Shown in pieces: positions 10,018-21,994 of a stretch of 64,000 nt of DNA. The notes beneath the pieces are model-generated. The model made no database searches and was not told the DNA's origin. It saw only the letters and a list, made by a program, of their open reading frames with translations. The position numbers and the translations under genes were made by a program. Source of the stretch: Brachypalpus laphriformis (lineage: Eukaryota; Arthropoda; Insecta; Diptera; Syrphidae); contig OX246754.1 in NCBI GenBank assembly GCA_945910035.1, forward strand, positions 63,782,678-63,846,677. The letters are read 5' to 3'. The stretch's first letter is position 1; every line of letters starts with the position of its first letter.

Positions 10018-11140
10018 GCAATATTGTCAGGTCTACCAATGAACAAAGTGACCCAAATGTCTAACAACCGTCTAAACTGCCGACTTTTGTCGGACAATGT
10101 TGCCACTCTCACATCTAACAATGAAATTGTCAAGCATCTACAAATTGTGTGAACACCCTCTTGTATCATTGTCAGACCGTTGTCAGATTTTTAGGACATC
10201 GGCAGACTCATTGGAAATTGTCAGATGTACGAAGCTTATGACATCTGACAATGGCATTATTGTAAGACATTTTTGATGCCAATTCAGTTAAATATTTGGT
10301 GCAGGGAAATAACTTTACGGGAATTTACTTAACATGGGAATTAACTTCACCTCAAGTGGGAAATAAATGCACTTTTATGATGTGAAGTTATTTCTCACCC
10401 AAAATCGGAAATTTTGTGAAATTATTTCTCACCTATAAATTGAAATTGTGACTTTAGTTTTAAGACCTTAATGTATAAACAGTGGAATATGTATGGGGGA
10501 GCATGCTGCCGCTCTGCAACTCCCCTGCTTGGGGTCGCTTATGGGTTTCGAGTAGGTGCGATGTTGGGTGTATGCAAAGTTTCTTTAAAACCATGCGAAA
10601 CATGAAGAATCCATGCGCTAAAAATTGCAATACAATTGTGGCTCCTCTGCCACAATTCGACGAGCAGTTTTGCATTAAATCCCTCCTTCTGACGGCGGGC
10701 CACCCAATCGTTTGTCCAAACACTACGGCAATTCGTCTTCCTCCTCGCTGCATTTCAATACTTACGCGTTCAAGATTATCGCAAGTGCCTCTTTTTGTTC
10801 CATTTTGATTTATATTTTTAAAATGTTCAGACTTTCCAATTTAATGCAGTACATGCAAAAATAAAGTTCTGTCATATGCTTGAGTCTGACAACCTCTGAC
10901 AACGGATCTGCCAATTTTTTGTAAGCATTCATCTACCAACAGTGTGAGCTGACATTTTTTATTCTGACAACGTTGTCAGAAATTGCATTGCTAGACCAGC
11001 CGTCTGACAATGAAATTGTCAGAAATTTGGCACAAAATCTGACAACCGTGTGAACTGACAATTTAATGTTGGAAGATAGATTGTCATTGTCAGATCATCG
11101 CCAGCTAATTGTTGCACATTGGTAGACCCAAAAATATTGT
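10018..11140. mobile_element. Harbinger-like non-autonomous element with dense CTGACA subterminal repeats
   Basis: Inverted ends: caatattgtcaggtctaccaatg at 10019-10041, and on the opposite strand from 11140 acaatatttttgggtctaccaatg. Both end zones (10018-10270 and 10870-11110) are packed with tgtcaga and its complement, often as gtgtgaac-tgacaa. The middle holds palindromic 'gaaataacttcac' stretches (10300-10450) and a decayed transposase exon on the minus strand. It begins only about 11 bp after the Harbinger at 7995-10007. The ends are approximate; no target duplication was identified. Confidence 0.6.
10460..10810 (-). pseudogene. decayed N-terminal exon of a Harbinger-type transposase
   Basis: In one minus-strand frame I read MEQKEALAIILNA, EEEDELP, EGGI*CKTARRIVAEEPQLYCNF*RMDSSCFAWF. 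This resembles the HARBI1 N-terminal pattern (acidic EDE tract, then '..L..EL...P..Y.NF.RM....F'). It contains at least four stops, and the catalytic domain is absent. It supports a Harbinger origin for the enclosing element; the match is by pattern only. Confidence 0.5.
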
Positions 11141-11165
11141 AAGATCTGAAAATCGCCTGAACATT

Positions 11166-11949
11166 AAGGCTAAAATTAGTTTTGGCGGTGTCGAAATTAC
11201 ATAAATTCTTAAACAACTATCGTTCAAAGGATCAAATTCAAGTTCCAACGCTTTATTAGAGTGGAACTTGATAGTGAAGCATTTACCATAAAAGTTTTCT
11301 TTCATCACCGACCAGGGCCAAGTCTACATAGTAGAAGGGCGCTTAGACAAATGCCTTGGCCTGCAGTACCTTCCGCCGTTGAATAAATTTCTAGATATTC
11401 ATTGACGATTTTAGTTCAAAAATTTCACTTAACACCCATCCTCCTGGCATGGTATGATAAAGTTTTGATTTCCTCATGAAAAGAAATATCAAGCTGTTTA
11501 TAATTTCCTAGTAGGATGAAATGTCTTGCAATACAGGTTTAAACATGATGAGAGGAAGCCTCTATATTATTTAACAGGGAGCTATCGGCAAATACAAACA
11601 TTTTTAACTTAATCGGAAAGGCTAGAATTAGCCAAGATTACGTAAATTCTTCCACAACTGTCATTCACTCAGAATAAGAATGAAACTTGTTAGTCAAATT
11701 TCGCTTAATAAATTGATGATATTTCTATGAACAACTCCAAAAAAAGTTTTCTTTGATCACAGACCGAGGCCAAGTCTGCATAGTAGAGGGGAGCATTTGG
11801 CTGCAGTACCATACACCGCTGGATACATTTCTAAGAATTCATCGATAATTTTGGCTCAAACAATATTCTCTTGCCATGGCATGCTCAAGTTTCGAGTTCC
11901 TCTCACATTTGAAAAGAAGTATCAAGCTGTGTATAATTTCCTAGTAGGC
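11166..11949. repeat. diverged tandem duplication, unit about 450 bp
   Basis: Copy 1 (11166-11515) and copy 2 (11618-11949) share, in order: aaggcta(a/g)aattag, aaattctt, gttttcttt.atcac.gacc, ggccaagtct.catagtagag, ctgcagtacc, tttct.gatattcat/ttctaagaattcat, ggcatg, agtatcaagctgt and tataatttcctagtagg. They are perhaps 70-75 percent identical by eye. About 100 bp of unique DNA separates them. Not coding. Identity unknown; possibly an old transposon interior or a host segment. Confidence 0.75.
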
Positions 11950-14900
11950 TGTTGCCAGCAAAGCAAATTGTAAAGAGAGTTAACGACTTCCAGGAAAACA
12001 TAAAATAATGAAGGGGATTTCGCCCATCCAATCAGCAATAAGTGGTTTCCCACAAAAATCTTTCAACCGGTCAGCAAAGATTTACATATAGGAAATGTAA
12101 AGAGATTTTCATCTTATTAGAAAGGATATACGAGTATCTATCCCATTTGATTTCGGATTGAGTAAGGTAAGGCAATGTCCTCTCTGCAGATGGGATCAGG
12201 TAACCCTCTGTTTAGTGAATTATGTTCCCACGTGTAGAAATAAAGAACGGAAGAAAAAAAAACTAGGAAGGTAATCCTGTCACGCTATCATATTTGGCAC
12301 TATAGGTACTCACTGCGATCTTCAACCACACAAAAGAAACACGCTAAGTATTCAATCTGCACTGCCAATGTAACTAAAACTCTTCTCCTGGAAACAACAT
12401 CGGATAGCTAATTGCTATCGACCGATATAAATCGTTTATTTCAGTGCCCGAATCAACAGCATACACATACGAACATGCATGGTAACGTACTAGTATCCTC
12501 CCCCTTCTCTCATGTAATTCAGGCGAAATCAATTTATCTTTATCGATCATTACCACAGCTGCCTGTTTTTTGCGTTTGCCAACTTCTAAATATCCTTGGC
12601 ACCTCCACACACAACCCACACATACAATCCCATACCGGACTTTGTAATTCAAATTAAATCAGGTTAATGGTGATTATTAATCTCAGTAAAATATGTTAGT
12701 AAGCCGTGAACTGCGCTTGCAGAACGAGCGCGGGATTTGGTTTTGTTTTTGTGCTGAGAATTATTTTCTTGTCACACATGGTACGACCGCTCTGAGACTG
12801 GAAATGGATGGGAGACTACACTTAATTCTAGAAGCATTGGCAATCTACCTACCTCGCCTTGAAGGAATCCTTTTTCGCTCGTAATTAACCGGGTTTTGCG
12901 TGGTTTTTATCAACCCCACACACTGTGAGCGCGTCTACCTCTGCAGAGTCCTTTGTGTATGCGATGCGGCGCGTTCTGTTGTTCCTTGGCTTATTGTTGG
13001 AGTTTAGGGCTGGGGCCTATTAGAAAATCTATGGCACACATTCACATACAAAGGCTAACCGCCCGATAGGATGGGATTATAGGAAAGTGACGTTGTCGTC
13101 GTCAGGATAAAAGGGAATGAGCTTAATGTTATTTTTTTGGTCACAATTTTCGCTTTTCACTGTGTTTAGGTGGCTCGTTTAGGCACACTTTGTTTGCACT
13201 TTTTTTTCTATTCACACGCACACATATTGCACATTTTTTTCACTCTTGGTCGTTGTATCCTTGCCAGACGAATGGGGGTAACAACACAGCAAATTCAGAA
13301 GAAAAAGAAAAATGAAATATTCCGAAATGGACAGCACACGTAGCCTAGAACTTCTGTAGGTGGTGGCGACTACACATTTCACATTCACAAAGCAAAGTAG
13401 GTAACACCACCGGCAGGTAACCTGAACATATACGTAGAAAATAAGGATATATGGAGATATGCACTTGGATTTCGAAATTTTTTTCTTCTCTCCTTTACGT
13501 ATTAAAATGCACCAAACACATAAAGGACGTTCGTCCTTTTCATGCTATTTTCTCTCTATTTAAATTTTTTTTTATTTATTTATCCTTAGTTGGCAGTGAA
13601 ACACAGATTGTGTATCCTTTTTGCCCGAAGGGGTAGAATGCGGGGTTAGTAGCACGGGCGGGGTGTCAAGTTGAGTTGTGTTCCGAAGCGAATGATATCC
13701 TTTTTTTTGTTTGTATTTTATTCCTTTTCAAGTGTATATCGTAACGTATCCTTTTGACATTTATTTGACACACATTTAAATGGCACACAACGCACAAAGA
13801 TATATGTATATTAACCAAAAGGATTATATTTATTCACTTTATCAGTGGGATGGGTGTATTAAGGACCTTAATTTATTCACAAAAAAGGAGATTTTAACCA
13901 CCGGCAGTTGGCATACAATGGAAAATCAGATATTATATCGAATTACTCCGAAAACACTCCGAATTGATCCTATTTCGCACTGAGTAACACCTTAGGCAAT
14001 AATTTCTTTGTTGATACGGAGCAAAATTCACCCTCTATTGGGGGGTTATCATTCCAAGCACTCACACTCATTTAAATTACAACTATCCAGGACATTGTGT
14101 GTCCTTCGCATTCTCTTGTTTTATTTTGTGTAGGATTTCCAGCCTAAAACCAACTTCCTTCCGAACCTGCTGTATTTAATTATTTCTTACATCCTTAGGG
14201 TAGTACGCACTCATACAGACAAAACACAAAATTAACAACAACAAAGACCAATCCTTTTTTGTACTCTTTAGCGGAGATGAGCATGAGAAAAATTTAATTA
14301 AAAAAAAAACGCGAGGACGACTTCAATCGACAACAGGACATTCACGGCGAACGAAATGATACCGAAGACTAAGGAGTAAAACCTATAGTAACCCGTAGAA
14401 AAAAAAAGTTGTTACATATGAAAATGGATGTGGATATTCCAGGAGAGCCACCGGTCGAGGGGCGCATGACATTTCCAGGGTAACTTCTCTGTGGAGCCAA
14501 ATGTTTGCAGACCAGAGTAAGAGCTTTTCCGTACTCATTCTAGGTGGGAGTGAAGGAAAATCTCGTTTGTTGTTTACAGTCCACTGGGAGTGGAACCTGA
14601 ACTACATCCTATTAACCAGCTTCTGTGGGTGATGATGAAATTGGGGTCACCATTTCTTCTTTTGACAGGATTCCTGTACATTTTTTGGGTCGCATTGCTG
14701 CCTCCCTTTAACTGATTTTGGTTTTGCGTCCTGTTTTTTTTTTTATTTTTCTTCGCTATATTTCCAATTCCTTTTTTGGGTGTAGCTTTGGATTGTCTTT
14801 AATTAATCCATTTTTATATTGTCCCAGTGTAAGTTTTGCGGCGTGTGACAAGGGGTGATTTGGCCTGCGTGTGCGAAGAGTATTGCCATGTAAGAGTTTC

Positions 14901-15159
14901 TTAGGTGTAGAAAAACATGATGGAGCACAGCGCAAAACTCTTATTAAAATTTAAATTTGAAAGTTATGAATGAATCCTGTCAATGGTCCGGCAAATTAAG
15001 GGGATCAAATGGTAAATGAGCTATGCACCAATAAGGGCATGTGTGGGCTATTTGATTTTGGACAACAACAGCGAGTTAGGATATGCACATGAAATATCTC
15101 ATCGCTTACGGGAATGGGCTTTGAGCTTGTTGCAGATGCTGTTGAAAGTCGGCGAGATA
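11950..15159. other. 3.2 kb non-coding DNA without recognisable elements
   Basis: No convincing ORF, splice-bounded exon or known repeat. Open frames here (for example 12374-12652 and 13780-13983) have no motif. The DNA is T-rich with many ttttttt runs and CA-rich words (cacacac around 12470, 12610 and 13210). It may be intronic or intergenic host DNA and is the longest TE-poor stretch in the window. Confidence 0.4.
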
Positions 15160-15345
15160 TATTTGGCGTCTCTCATCAAATGAAGGATCCCAAAGCTGGA
15201 GTGAAGTCTTTGACAGTCATTTTAAATGTATGTCTGAAAATCCAGTACTTTTCTGACGCTTGGAAAATAGCTAAGGTAGTACCTATGTATATTCAAAGCT
15301 GGAAAGCCCTTTGAGAGCCTCAAGAGCTATAGACCTACATATTAG
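15160..15345 (+). pseudogene. short Jockey-like RT fragment
   Basis: Reads VKSLTVILNVCLKIQYFSDAWKIAKVVPM, the RT segment 'ilN.cl...yFP..WK.A.vipi', then frameshifts into remains of the 'KP...SYRPIS' motif (tcaagagctatagacctac). It is bounded on both sides by unrelated DNA. Confidence 0.65.
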
Positions 15346-15689
15346 TGTAGGCTGAGCAGCGTCGGGCGCTAAACTTAAGCTAAACTTAAGTCAATGGGTT
15401 TTCACATTTGAATGCTAATTTAGTTTTCCAATTATTTAAATAATAGAAGGCAATTGGTAAAGATCGAAAGCTGTATATCTCGCGTAATAAAAGTAGTCTC
15501 TAGCCTCCTACTAGGCAGTCATCTGGACCATTATCTGGGAAGCGAAAGGCCAGAGCCAGCGCGTAAGTTTGCACACGCGCGAGAGAGCGATGAGTAGATG
15601 TCCGAGTATAAGAGAAAAATGGATGAGTAACACATGCCCATAAGTCAATTTTGAGTTTAGGTCAGTAACAAATACTACGTTACGTTTAC

Positions 15690-16870
15690 ACGCCAGCTTG
15701 AATCTGGATTCAATTCAGTTCGTGCACCATATAAAGGCAGATAGGATTGAAATAGGATTGACTCGATCGGATCACAAAGTTTTCTGGGATCGAGTTGAGA
15801 TTTTGTATATAAACGAGGATCAAAGATTGTATTTGACAGATAGAGAAAGGAGAGAGAGTGGGGAAAGAAGAGGAACTTCACGTACAGGGGAAGAAGTGTC
15901 AAACTCAATCATCTCTCGTTTCGAATTGGTTTGTCTGACCACAATATCGTATCAGTTGCAGTCTCGTATTCTGACCACACACAGTTAAAGAGAATAATCC
16001 CTAAAGAAAAGTACGAGAAATCCAACTGGGACGGCCTCAATAGTTTCTTTATGAGGTTTATCTGCTCGCTATGCTTCCTTAATAGCAATGTAGATGACGC
16101 CGCTGATATGATTACTGACACCATCTTCTTAGGTATGAATGACTTTATTCCTGACAGAATAAAAAGCACCAAATCTGAGGAAAACACATGGTTTGACCAC
16201 AGCTGCAAAGATGCTATCAGATCGAAAGAAGTAAGTTTTCGGTCTTATAAAGCCAACAGATCTGAGGAAAACCGAAAGAAGTTTAAGCAAGCCAGAAATG
16301 ACTGCAATGCCCACATTCATTGTGTAAAATTTGTGCATGACCAAAAATTGAGGCAACAATCATTTGTCAAAAATATTTAAAAATCTGCCTCATCTGTTAT
16401 CTCAACAATCATTTACAATGAGATTCTAGCTATCAGCTCTTTAGACAAGGCCAATCTGCTTCCTGCTCACTTTGCAGCAAACTCCATCCTGCCAGATAGT
16501 GCTTTGTCTCTACCTGTATTTGAGAGCGTCGAATTTTTAATGGAACAAGTGCACTTTCGCACTCCTACAGTTGCAGGAGTACTCAAAGGTCTTAACATAC
16601 ACTAATCCGTTGGTCCAGATGGTATCTCTCCCATAGTTATGAAGAATTGTTCTTACACGCTGGCAAAACCTCTGCGTAAGCTTTTCTATCTGTCCTAAAT
16701 TTCTGGGCTCTTTTCGAGAAGATGGAAAATAGCATTTGTCCAGCTCGTTCCTAAAAAAGGCGAATCTTCCTCCCCGTCCAATTACCGAACCATTGCAGTT
16801 ACGTCCCTTCTTTTCAAGGTCAAGGAAACGCTGATAAAACGACTCTTCATTATGTACCAACAAAACACTG
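15690..16870 (+). pseudogene. non-LTR retrotransposon ORF2 remnant (endonuclease C-terminus to RT start)
   Basis: From 15931 the frame reads SDHNIVSVAVSYSDHTQ, which contains the SDH motif that closes an APE-type endonuclease. A linker follows with DRIKSTKSEENTWFDHSCKDAIRSKEVSFRSYK. After a stop at 16378 it continues to FLMEQVHFRTPTVAGVLKGLNIH*SVGPDGISPIVMKN and RRWKIAFVQLVPKKGESS-SPSNYRTIAVTSLLFKV. It breaks off at about 16865, before the palm. It is 5' and 3' truncated with several stops and resembles CR1/Jockey-group elements. Confidence 0.75.
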
Positions 16871-17185
16871 TGAAACGTAATTCTAAGAGCTGATTTTATT
16901 GTTACTATCGAATGAGTAATAATTTACTATTACATAATTTACTATTACATGATGTAAACTATTTACAGAAAAACATCTGCGAATTTATTTTGCAAAATTG
17001 TTATTTATATTTTTTTTTCCGAGGATCATAGCAGTGTGGGAATCTTACCCACTACAAAACCTCCATTCAAAATAGACTTGTTTTTATTTTAACTACAACT
17101 AAGTATTCGACTTATCAAGTAGTTTTCATTTCATGAAATAATGACGTTTTGCAGGTACCTTCCCATTAGAAGTTCGTGCTAGCTC
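16871..17185. other. unassigned AT-rich spacer
   Basis: Contains a short tandem aatttactattaca(t) pair near 16920-16950 and a T-run near 17010. No gene seen. Confidence 0.4.
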
Positions 17186-17470
17186 TGCAGTTTGGACGCG
17201 GTTACTTATCGTGCTAAGTCTAAAGATGTAGTTCTTTGTAGACGGCGTAGTAAATTTCTTTCGTCCAAAACTTGGAGGACTAAAATATTTACGTGACTTT
17301 CTAGTTGACTTTTGTGCTTTCTCGCGTAGTTTTTGATTTCGTCTTCGATTGTTTTAATGCCAAGATCTCTTTGGATATAGCTGTTTCTGATATACCATGG
17401 CGCATTAACAATACCTCTTAGCACTTTGTTTTCAAAAGTTTGTTAAATTTGAATATTACTTATTATGGTA
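17186..17470 (-). pseudogene. Jockey-clade ORF2 C-terminus (right part of a split element)
   Basis: Reading leftward: SNIQI*QTFENKVLRGIVN, then APWYIRNSYIQRDLGIKTIEDEI and a final FDERNLLRRLQR-like tail. 'LR.IVNAPWYVRN..IHRDL.I.T...EI' is the standard Jockey-clade C-terminus. It continues the reading of 21995-22400, where the frame stops at YGIQLW. The two pieces would join once the CR1-like element between them is removed. One in-frame stop; no functional product. Confidence 0.82.
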
Positions 17471-17474
17471 CAAT

Positions 17475-17500
17475 CAATTCAATTCAATTCAATTCAATTT
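17475..17500 (-). repeat. (TTGAA)n tail of the CR1-like element
   Basis: Five CAATT units on the plus strand, which is a TTGAA microsatellite in element orientation, directly after aataaa. It marks the 3' end of the retrotransposon. Confidence 0.85.
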
Positions 17501-17704
17501 ATTATTAAATGAGTTAATACATGATACTACAAGATTTTAAATCTTAAAATTAAGTATCTAATTATAAGGCAACGACTTAGAACAAAATAGAAAAACCAGA
17601 ATTCTTTAAAGATAATATTTAAGTAGTAGTAAAAGTTAAGTAGTAGTAGCAAATGAATTATTCTATTTTTGATTTAAATTAAGTTGATAAAAGTCGAAAT
17701 TTAA

Positions 17705-20525
17705 TTAAGTTGATAAATGTTGAAATATCTTCCTCTTGAACATGGGTAGTGAAGTAATCGTCTGCAATTCGACTGGAAGACTATTCCAGAGGCGAATAGC
17801 TGAGACGATGAAGGAGCGTTCTGCTATCGTGTGGGAAAAGCGTGGAAATATCAAACGTACACCTCTACGTGACTGAGCAAAGAGTATTATTTCACTCAAG
17901 TATTCAGGGCAGTTGTTCTGAATAATACTATGAAGCTTTAAAAGATTTCTGAAGGAGTAGTATTTATCCAACTTGATTCCCAGAAGATTAGAATTTAAAT
18001 GCGAAACACTGGTGAACCTTCGGACATTGTATATAAATCGCACACAGTCATTAAAAGCAACATTTAGTTTACGACTACATTCAAAATCCATCCAAGGATA
18101 CACATTACAATTGAACATGAAAAACGGGACGATGAGGTTTTTCACTAGACGCATTTTCAAGCTGGGAATCAGCAGATGAGATGAACATCTTAAGGTACGC
18201 AGACCGCAATCGATTTTCCTAATCGAGTCAGAAACGACATCACAGCAACTGAGGGAGGAATTAATACTGAAGCCTAAATACTTAATCTTGTTGACGTACG
18301 GAATGGTTTTACCATCAAGGACTATGGATGGAAAATCAAAACAATTGACTTGAACCCTCGAGAGGATCATAGCCTCAGTTTTCAAGGGATTAAGCAGAAG
18401 TTTATTTAAAAAAGACCAACTTTGCATCCTCAAAAGATCCTCATTAACCCGCGCAACACAATCTTCCATCAAACCAATAGGTCGAGCTAGGTATATGGAA
18501 ACATCGTCCGCATACATCAGTACTTTGCAATGGTCAACTGATTCGGGAAGGTCGTTAATAAAGAGCGAAAACAACAAGGGTCCCAAAACTGAACCCTGCG
18601 GTACCCCGGAATTAACAAAAGTTGGTGTGGAGGTTCCGCTTTCCGTTTTTCCGACCTGCACCCTATTTGTGAGGTTTTCACTCAGCAGCTTAAGAGGGAC
18701 AGAAGAGAAATTAAAGTTGTTCCTAAGTTTAGAGAGCAGAATTGAATGGTCAATGCTATCAAATGCTTTAGAAAAGTATAAAAGGACCATAAGCCCAAAC
18801 TTACCAGCATCGAGTGCAAAACGAAGGTCAGAAGTTACCTTTAACACGGCTGATTCGCAGCTATGTTTATTCCGAAAACCAGACTGCCAATCAGATATCA
18901 TATTGTTAACAGATAAATAATTTTGTATCTATTTAGAGATCATTTTTTCAAAAACTTTCGATAAAAAACACAAAAGACTAATGGGCCTGAAATCTGAGGG
19001 GCATGTCGGATTCCCTTTTTTGGAATTGGTATAACCATGGCTCTTTTCCATTGCTCAGGAAACTGACAGCTGTAAATACATGCATTAAAAATATGTAGAA
19101 TGAATCTGAGCACTATACGTAAAATCAGCTTTATAAATCTTGGAGAAATGCCATCTGGGCCAAGAGCATTTGATTTGACTGACTGAACGGCACCAAGAAC
19201 GTCTACTACCCCTACACAGTTAAAAGAAAAAGACTGACAAGAGCTTAAGGAATGTGATTCAATATGCCGACTGTTTGGAACACTGGATTGAGGAGCGAAA
19301 AACCTGCTCATATCTTCTGGGTTTAACGAGCACTTTAGTTTACCTTTATCCTTAGTTACACCTTCTGCTTTGAGATTTCTCCATAGCTCTTTCGAACTCA
19401 GTGTAGGATCAAGTTTTTTCAGTAAATGTGTCCTCTTAGACGAACGGATTACAGCAGTGACGTTGTTTCGAGCAACTGTGTATTGCCTCCTGTTGAACTC
19501 TGTCGGATTTCGTTTATATGACCTATAGAAACGCTCTCTCTCCCTAATAAGCAATTTAATTTCATTATTGTACCAAGGGCAACATTTAGTTTTAACCCGT
19601 TTAGTAACAAGAGGAACGTAATCGTTGTAAAGCCTGTTCACGATGGTATTAAAAATTTCAACTTTGTTACTGATGTCTGGTGTATTATAGATTTCGTGCC
19701 AGTTAAAGTCATAGCTGTCCCTTTGAAGGCCCGCGAAATCAAAATTTCGAAATGATCTGTAACTGTAAAATCCACTGTTATGTGTCTCGTAAACATTAAA
19801 GTCAAGAGAGCAAAATAAAAAATCATGAATGAATTCAGAAGTGGGCCTTACTTGATCATTGCCGAGTATTCTTCGCTTTGAGCTAGTCATGAAAAGGTCT
19901 AACGATGATGGATTGATGATTGACTGAAAACATGTCGGATATCGATTATTAACGATTATAACGATAGACCAAGTTTATCACAGAAATAGCGGAACAAACA
20001 CACAGTGCTATTGTTAGCTAAAAGGTTAACATTGAAGTCACCACCAATTAGCATATGTTCGTACTTAGGACCTAACTTCAACAGAATATCCTCCAGTTCC
20101 TTCAAATTCTCCTCTTTAAAAGTATATGGGCGATAGTAGACAACAACTAATAAGCATTTTTCGAGACCATTGTTGAACTCAATACAAAGAAACTGGACGA
20201 CTGATAGGTTAGATGAATAGATAAGCTTGGACGAGATATTTTCTTTAACATACATACAGACGCCACCACCAATTCTATCCACACGATCATTCCTAAATAA
20301 TTTAAAACCAGGTAACTTAACAAGTTGGGAAGAAATGCTACAATTAAGCCATGCCTCGGACACCATAATTACGTCTAACTTTGAAGTACTAAACATTTGG
20401 TAAAGTGCAGTATATTTTGACCGTATACTTCCTGCATTTAAGTGACATATACTCAGACCGTTGAATGCACCACACAATATATTGAGAACGCTCCTTACAT
20501 TGTCATGATCTAGACCGAAAACCAT
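17705..20525 (-). pseudogene. CR1-like ORF2: endonuclease plus reverse transcriptase, frameshifted
   Basis: Endonuclease (20525-19956): LSICHLNAGSIRSK, SEAWL, RNDRVDRIGGGVCMYVK, VVVYYRPY and GGDFNVNLL. RT part 1 (19890-18940): KTKCCPWYNNEIKLLIRERERFYRSYKR, NALGPDGISPRFIK and FPEQWKRAMVIPIPKKG. RT part 2 (18901-17705): SDWQSGFRNKHSC, FSKAFDSIDHSILL, NSGVPQGSVLGPLLFSLFIN, catalytic YADD at 18503-18514, then KYLGFSIN. The end, RSFIVSAIRLWNSLPVEL...FKRKI, is typical of CR1/L2. The three parts are in different frames (breaks near 19930 and 18930) with a TAG between them. The YADD core is intact, so inactivation is by frameshift. The family normally nicks target DNA and reverse-transcribes its own RNA. 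Confidence 0.9.
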
Positions 20526-20875
20526 AATAATAGTTTAAAATTAAGTGAAATACCCAGCCAGAAGAAGACATCTCAACAAAAATCAGACTTATATATCCAA
20601 AACAGACAAAAGTTAATGAAAATATAAAGATTTTAGACATTAGAAAATAATAATTCATTTAACCAAACTACGCAATAAATTCTTAATCTCTTAATATAAA
20701 TTTAAAAAAGTAATATAAAAAAGTAAAAATGGCATCACTGGCCGAAAGCAAAAATTCAGTTATTTGTTAACGAATAGATAAGAAAAGTGAACAATGACAT
20801 AGTTAAACACAAATCAGAACAGCATCAGTAGCAACAGTGATGTAGGTCAGTTACTTCCTCCAGAGCATAGAGATT

Positions 20876-21802
20876 CTAGCAAGAGCGAGTTGACAATGCA
20901 GGTAGGTCTTTTTCCGCAGTCTCTTTGATGAAAACCCTCCCACCTCTCGTAAAAACAGAGTGTATGCATTTGTTGCGGCGAGGTTCATTGGCCCTCCGGA
21001 ATAGTGCATGATCATGCTTGGTGAGGCTTTCATACACACGCACAAACTTGTTGCTGGCGAAACCAAGGTCATTCAGAGTGATTAATTTGGCGTTTGTTTT
21101 ATAGTACTCTGAGACCTTCTTCAGCAGATTTATTTTGCTTCGGGCGTGTGGAAGTTTCACAATTACTGCACTATTGGGCGAATTTCTCACGGGTTCTGTG
21201 CGAAAAATGTCAATCGGCGTTAATGGCGACAAGTTAATTTTAGTGCAAAGCAGCTGAAATATATCCGCGAGATTTTCGTTTGCTGTCGTTGGTATTCCAT
21301 GTAAAACAATATCTCCTGCAATATTCCTTCGGGCGAGATCATCGAGTTGAAGTTTAAGCTGGGTGTTATCATTTTCAAGCATTTGCGCTTTGATTATTGA
21401 TAGCTCATCCTGGAGAGCACCAACGCCAGAACAATGACTAATTGCATTGTCAACACTGATCTTACAGTCAAGCACTGAGTTGTTAATGGAGCTGTATCTC
21501 TCATTACTTTCGTGTTCAAGCGACATAACCTTTGCATTGAAGTCACTTTAAATTTTATTAATACGTTCAGTCAGAGAGTTGAACATTGTGTTGATCTCGA
21601 CTTTCAACTGCGAAACGATCGCGTTGGTAAGATTTTTCGTCAACGCTTCCAGTCGTGCTTCTATTTTGTCCCATAGTTTGGCAGAAGACAGGTGCGTAAC
21701 TGGAGAACCGGATAATGGAGGGACAGAGACAACACTTTTATCTGTCGATCTCAGCTTTCTTTGTTGGTCGTTTAAATTGGACATTCTGTTATATGTACTC
21801 AC
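20876..21802 (-). pseudogene. CR1-like ORF1 with FP25K-like C-terminal domain, one in-frame stop
   Basis: The start at 21802 gives MSTYNRMSNLNDQQRK, a helical region (KLWDKIEARLEALTKNL...) and then TAA at 21548-21550. The same frame stays open to 20876. A coiled coil (about residues 95-150) is followed by LDDLARRNIAGDIVLHGIP, the RRM-like entry of L1/CR1-type ORF1 proteins. The C-terminal part FVRVYESLTKHDHALF-RRANEP...HSVFTRGGRVFIKE matches the pattern of the baculovirus FP25K domain found in insect non-LTR ORF1 proteins. Expected role: RNA-binding chaperone of the retrotransposon particle. Apart from the single stop it looks complete at about 308 codons. Confidence 0.85.
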
Positions 21803-21994
21803 AGTATCAATAAAAGCAAATAATTTTTCAATTAATTGATGATGTTAATTTAAAGCCCGAACTGGTAGAGCAAAATAAAGATCTTTTATTAAAGAACCAC
21901 AACGAATGTTTTTTACTGCCAAATTACTGGCTATAAATGGAAAATACTGAATTTATTGCGGAGCTATAACAATCACTATTCTCTCTTATTCATC

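Larger units (their letters stand above)
17475..21990 (-). mobile_element. CR1/L2-like non-LTR retrotransposon, near full length, inserted in a Jockey element
   Basis: On the minus strand it runs 5' end (about 21990), 5' UTR, ORF1 (21802-20876), intergenic region (20875-20526), ORF2 (20525-17705), 3' UTR with AATAAA, and a (TTGAA)5 tail at 17475-17500. The two ORFs, an endonuclease without RNase H, and the microsatellite tail fit the CR1/L2 group. The 5' boundary is placed by where Jockey sequence (YGIQLW) ends. I could not identify a clean target duplication. ORF1 has one stop; ORF2 has two or more frameshifts. Confidence 0.82.

Noticed and set aside
10482..10808. 108-codon plus-strand ORF
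   Set aside because: The minus strand fits a decayed Harbinger exon better; the plus frame has no motif.
12374..12652. Minus-strand ORF of 92 codons as a host exon
   Set aside because: No domain, no splice-site support, and overlapping open frames on the other strand; looks random.
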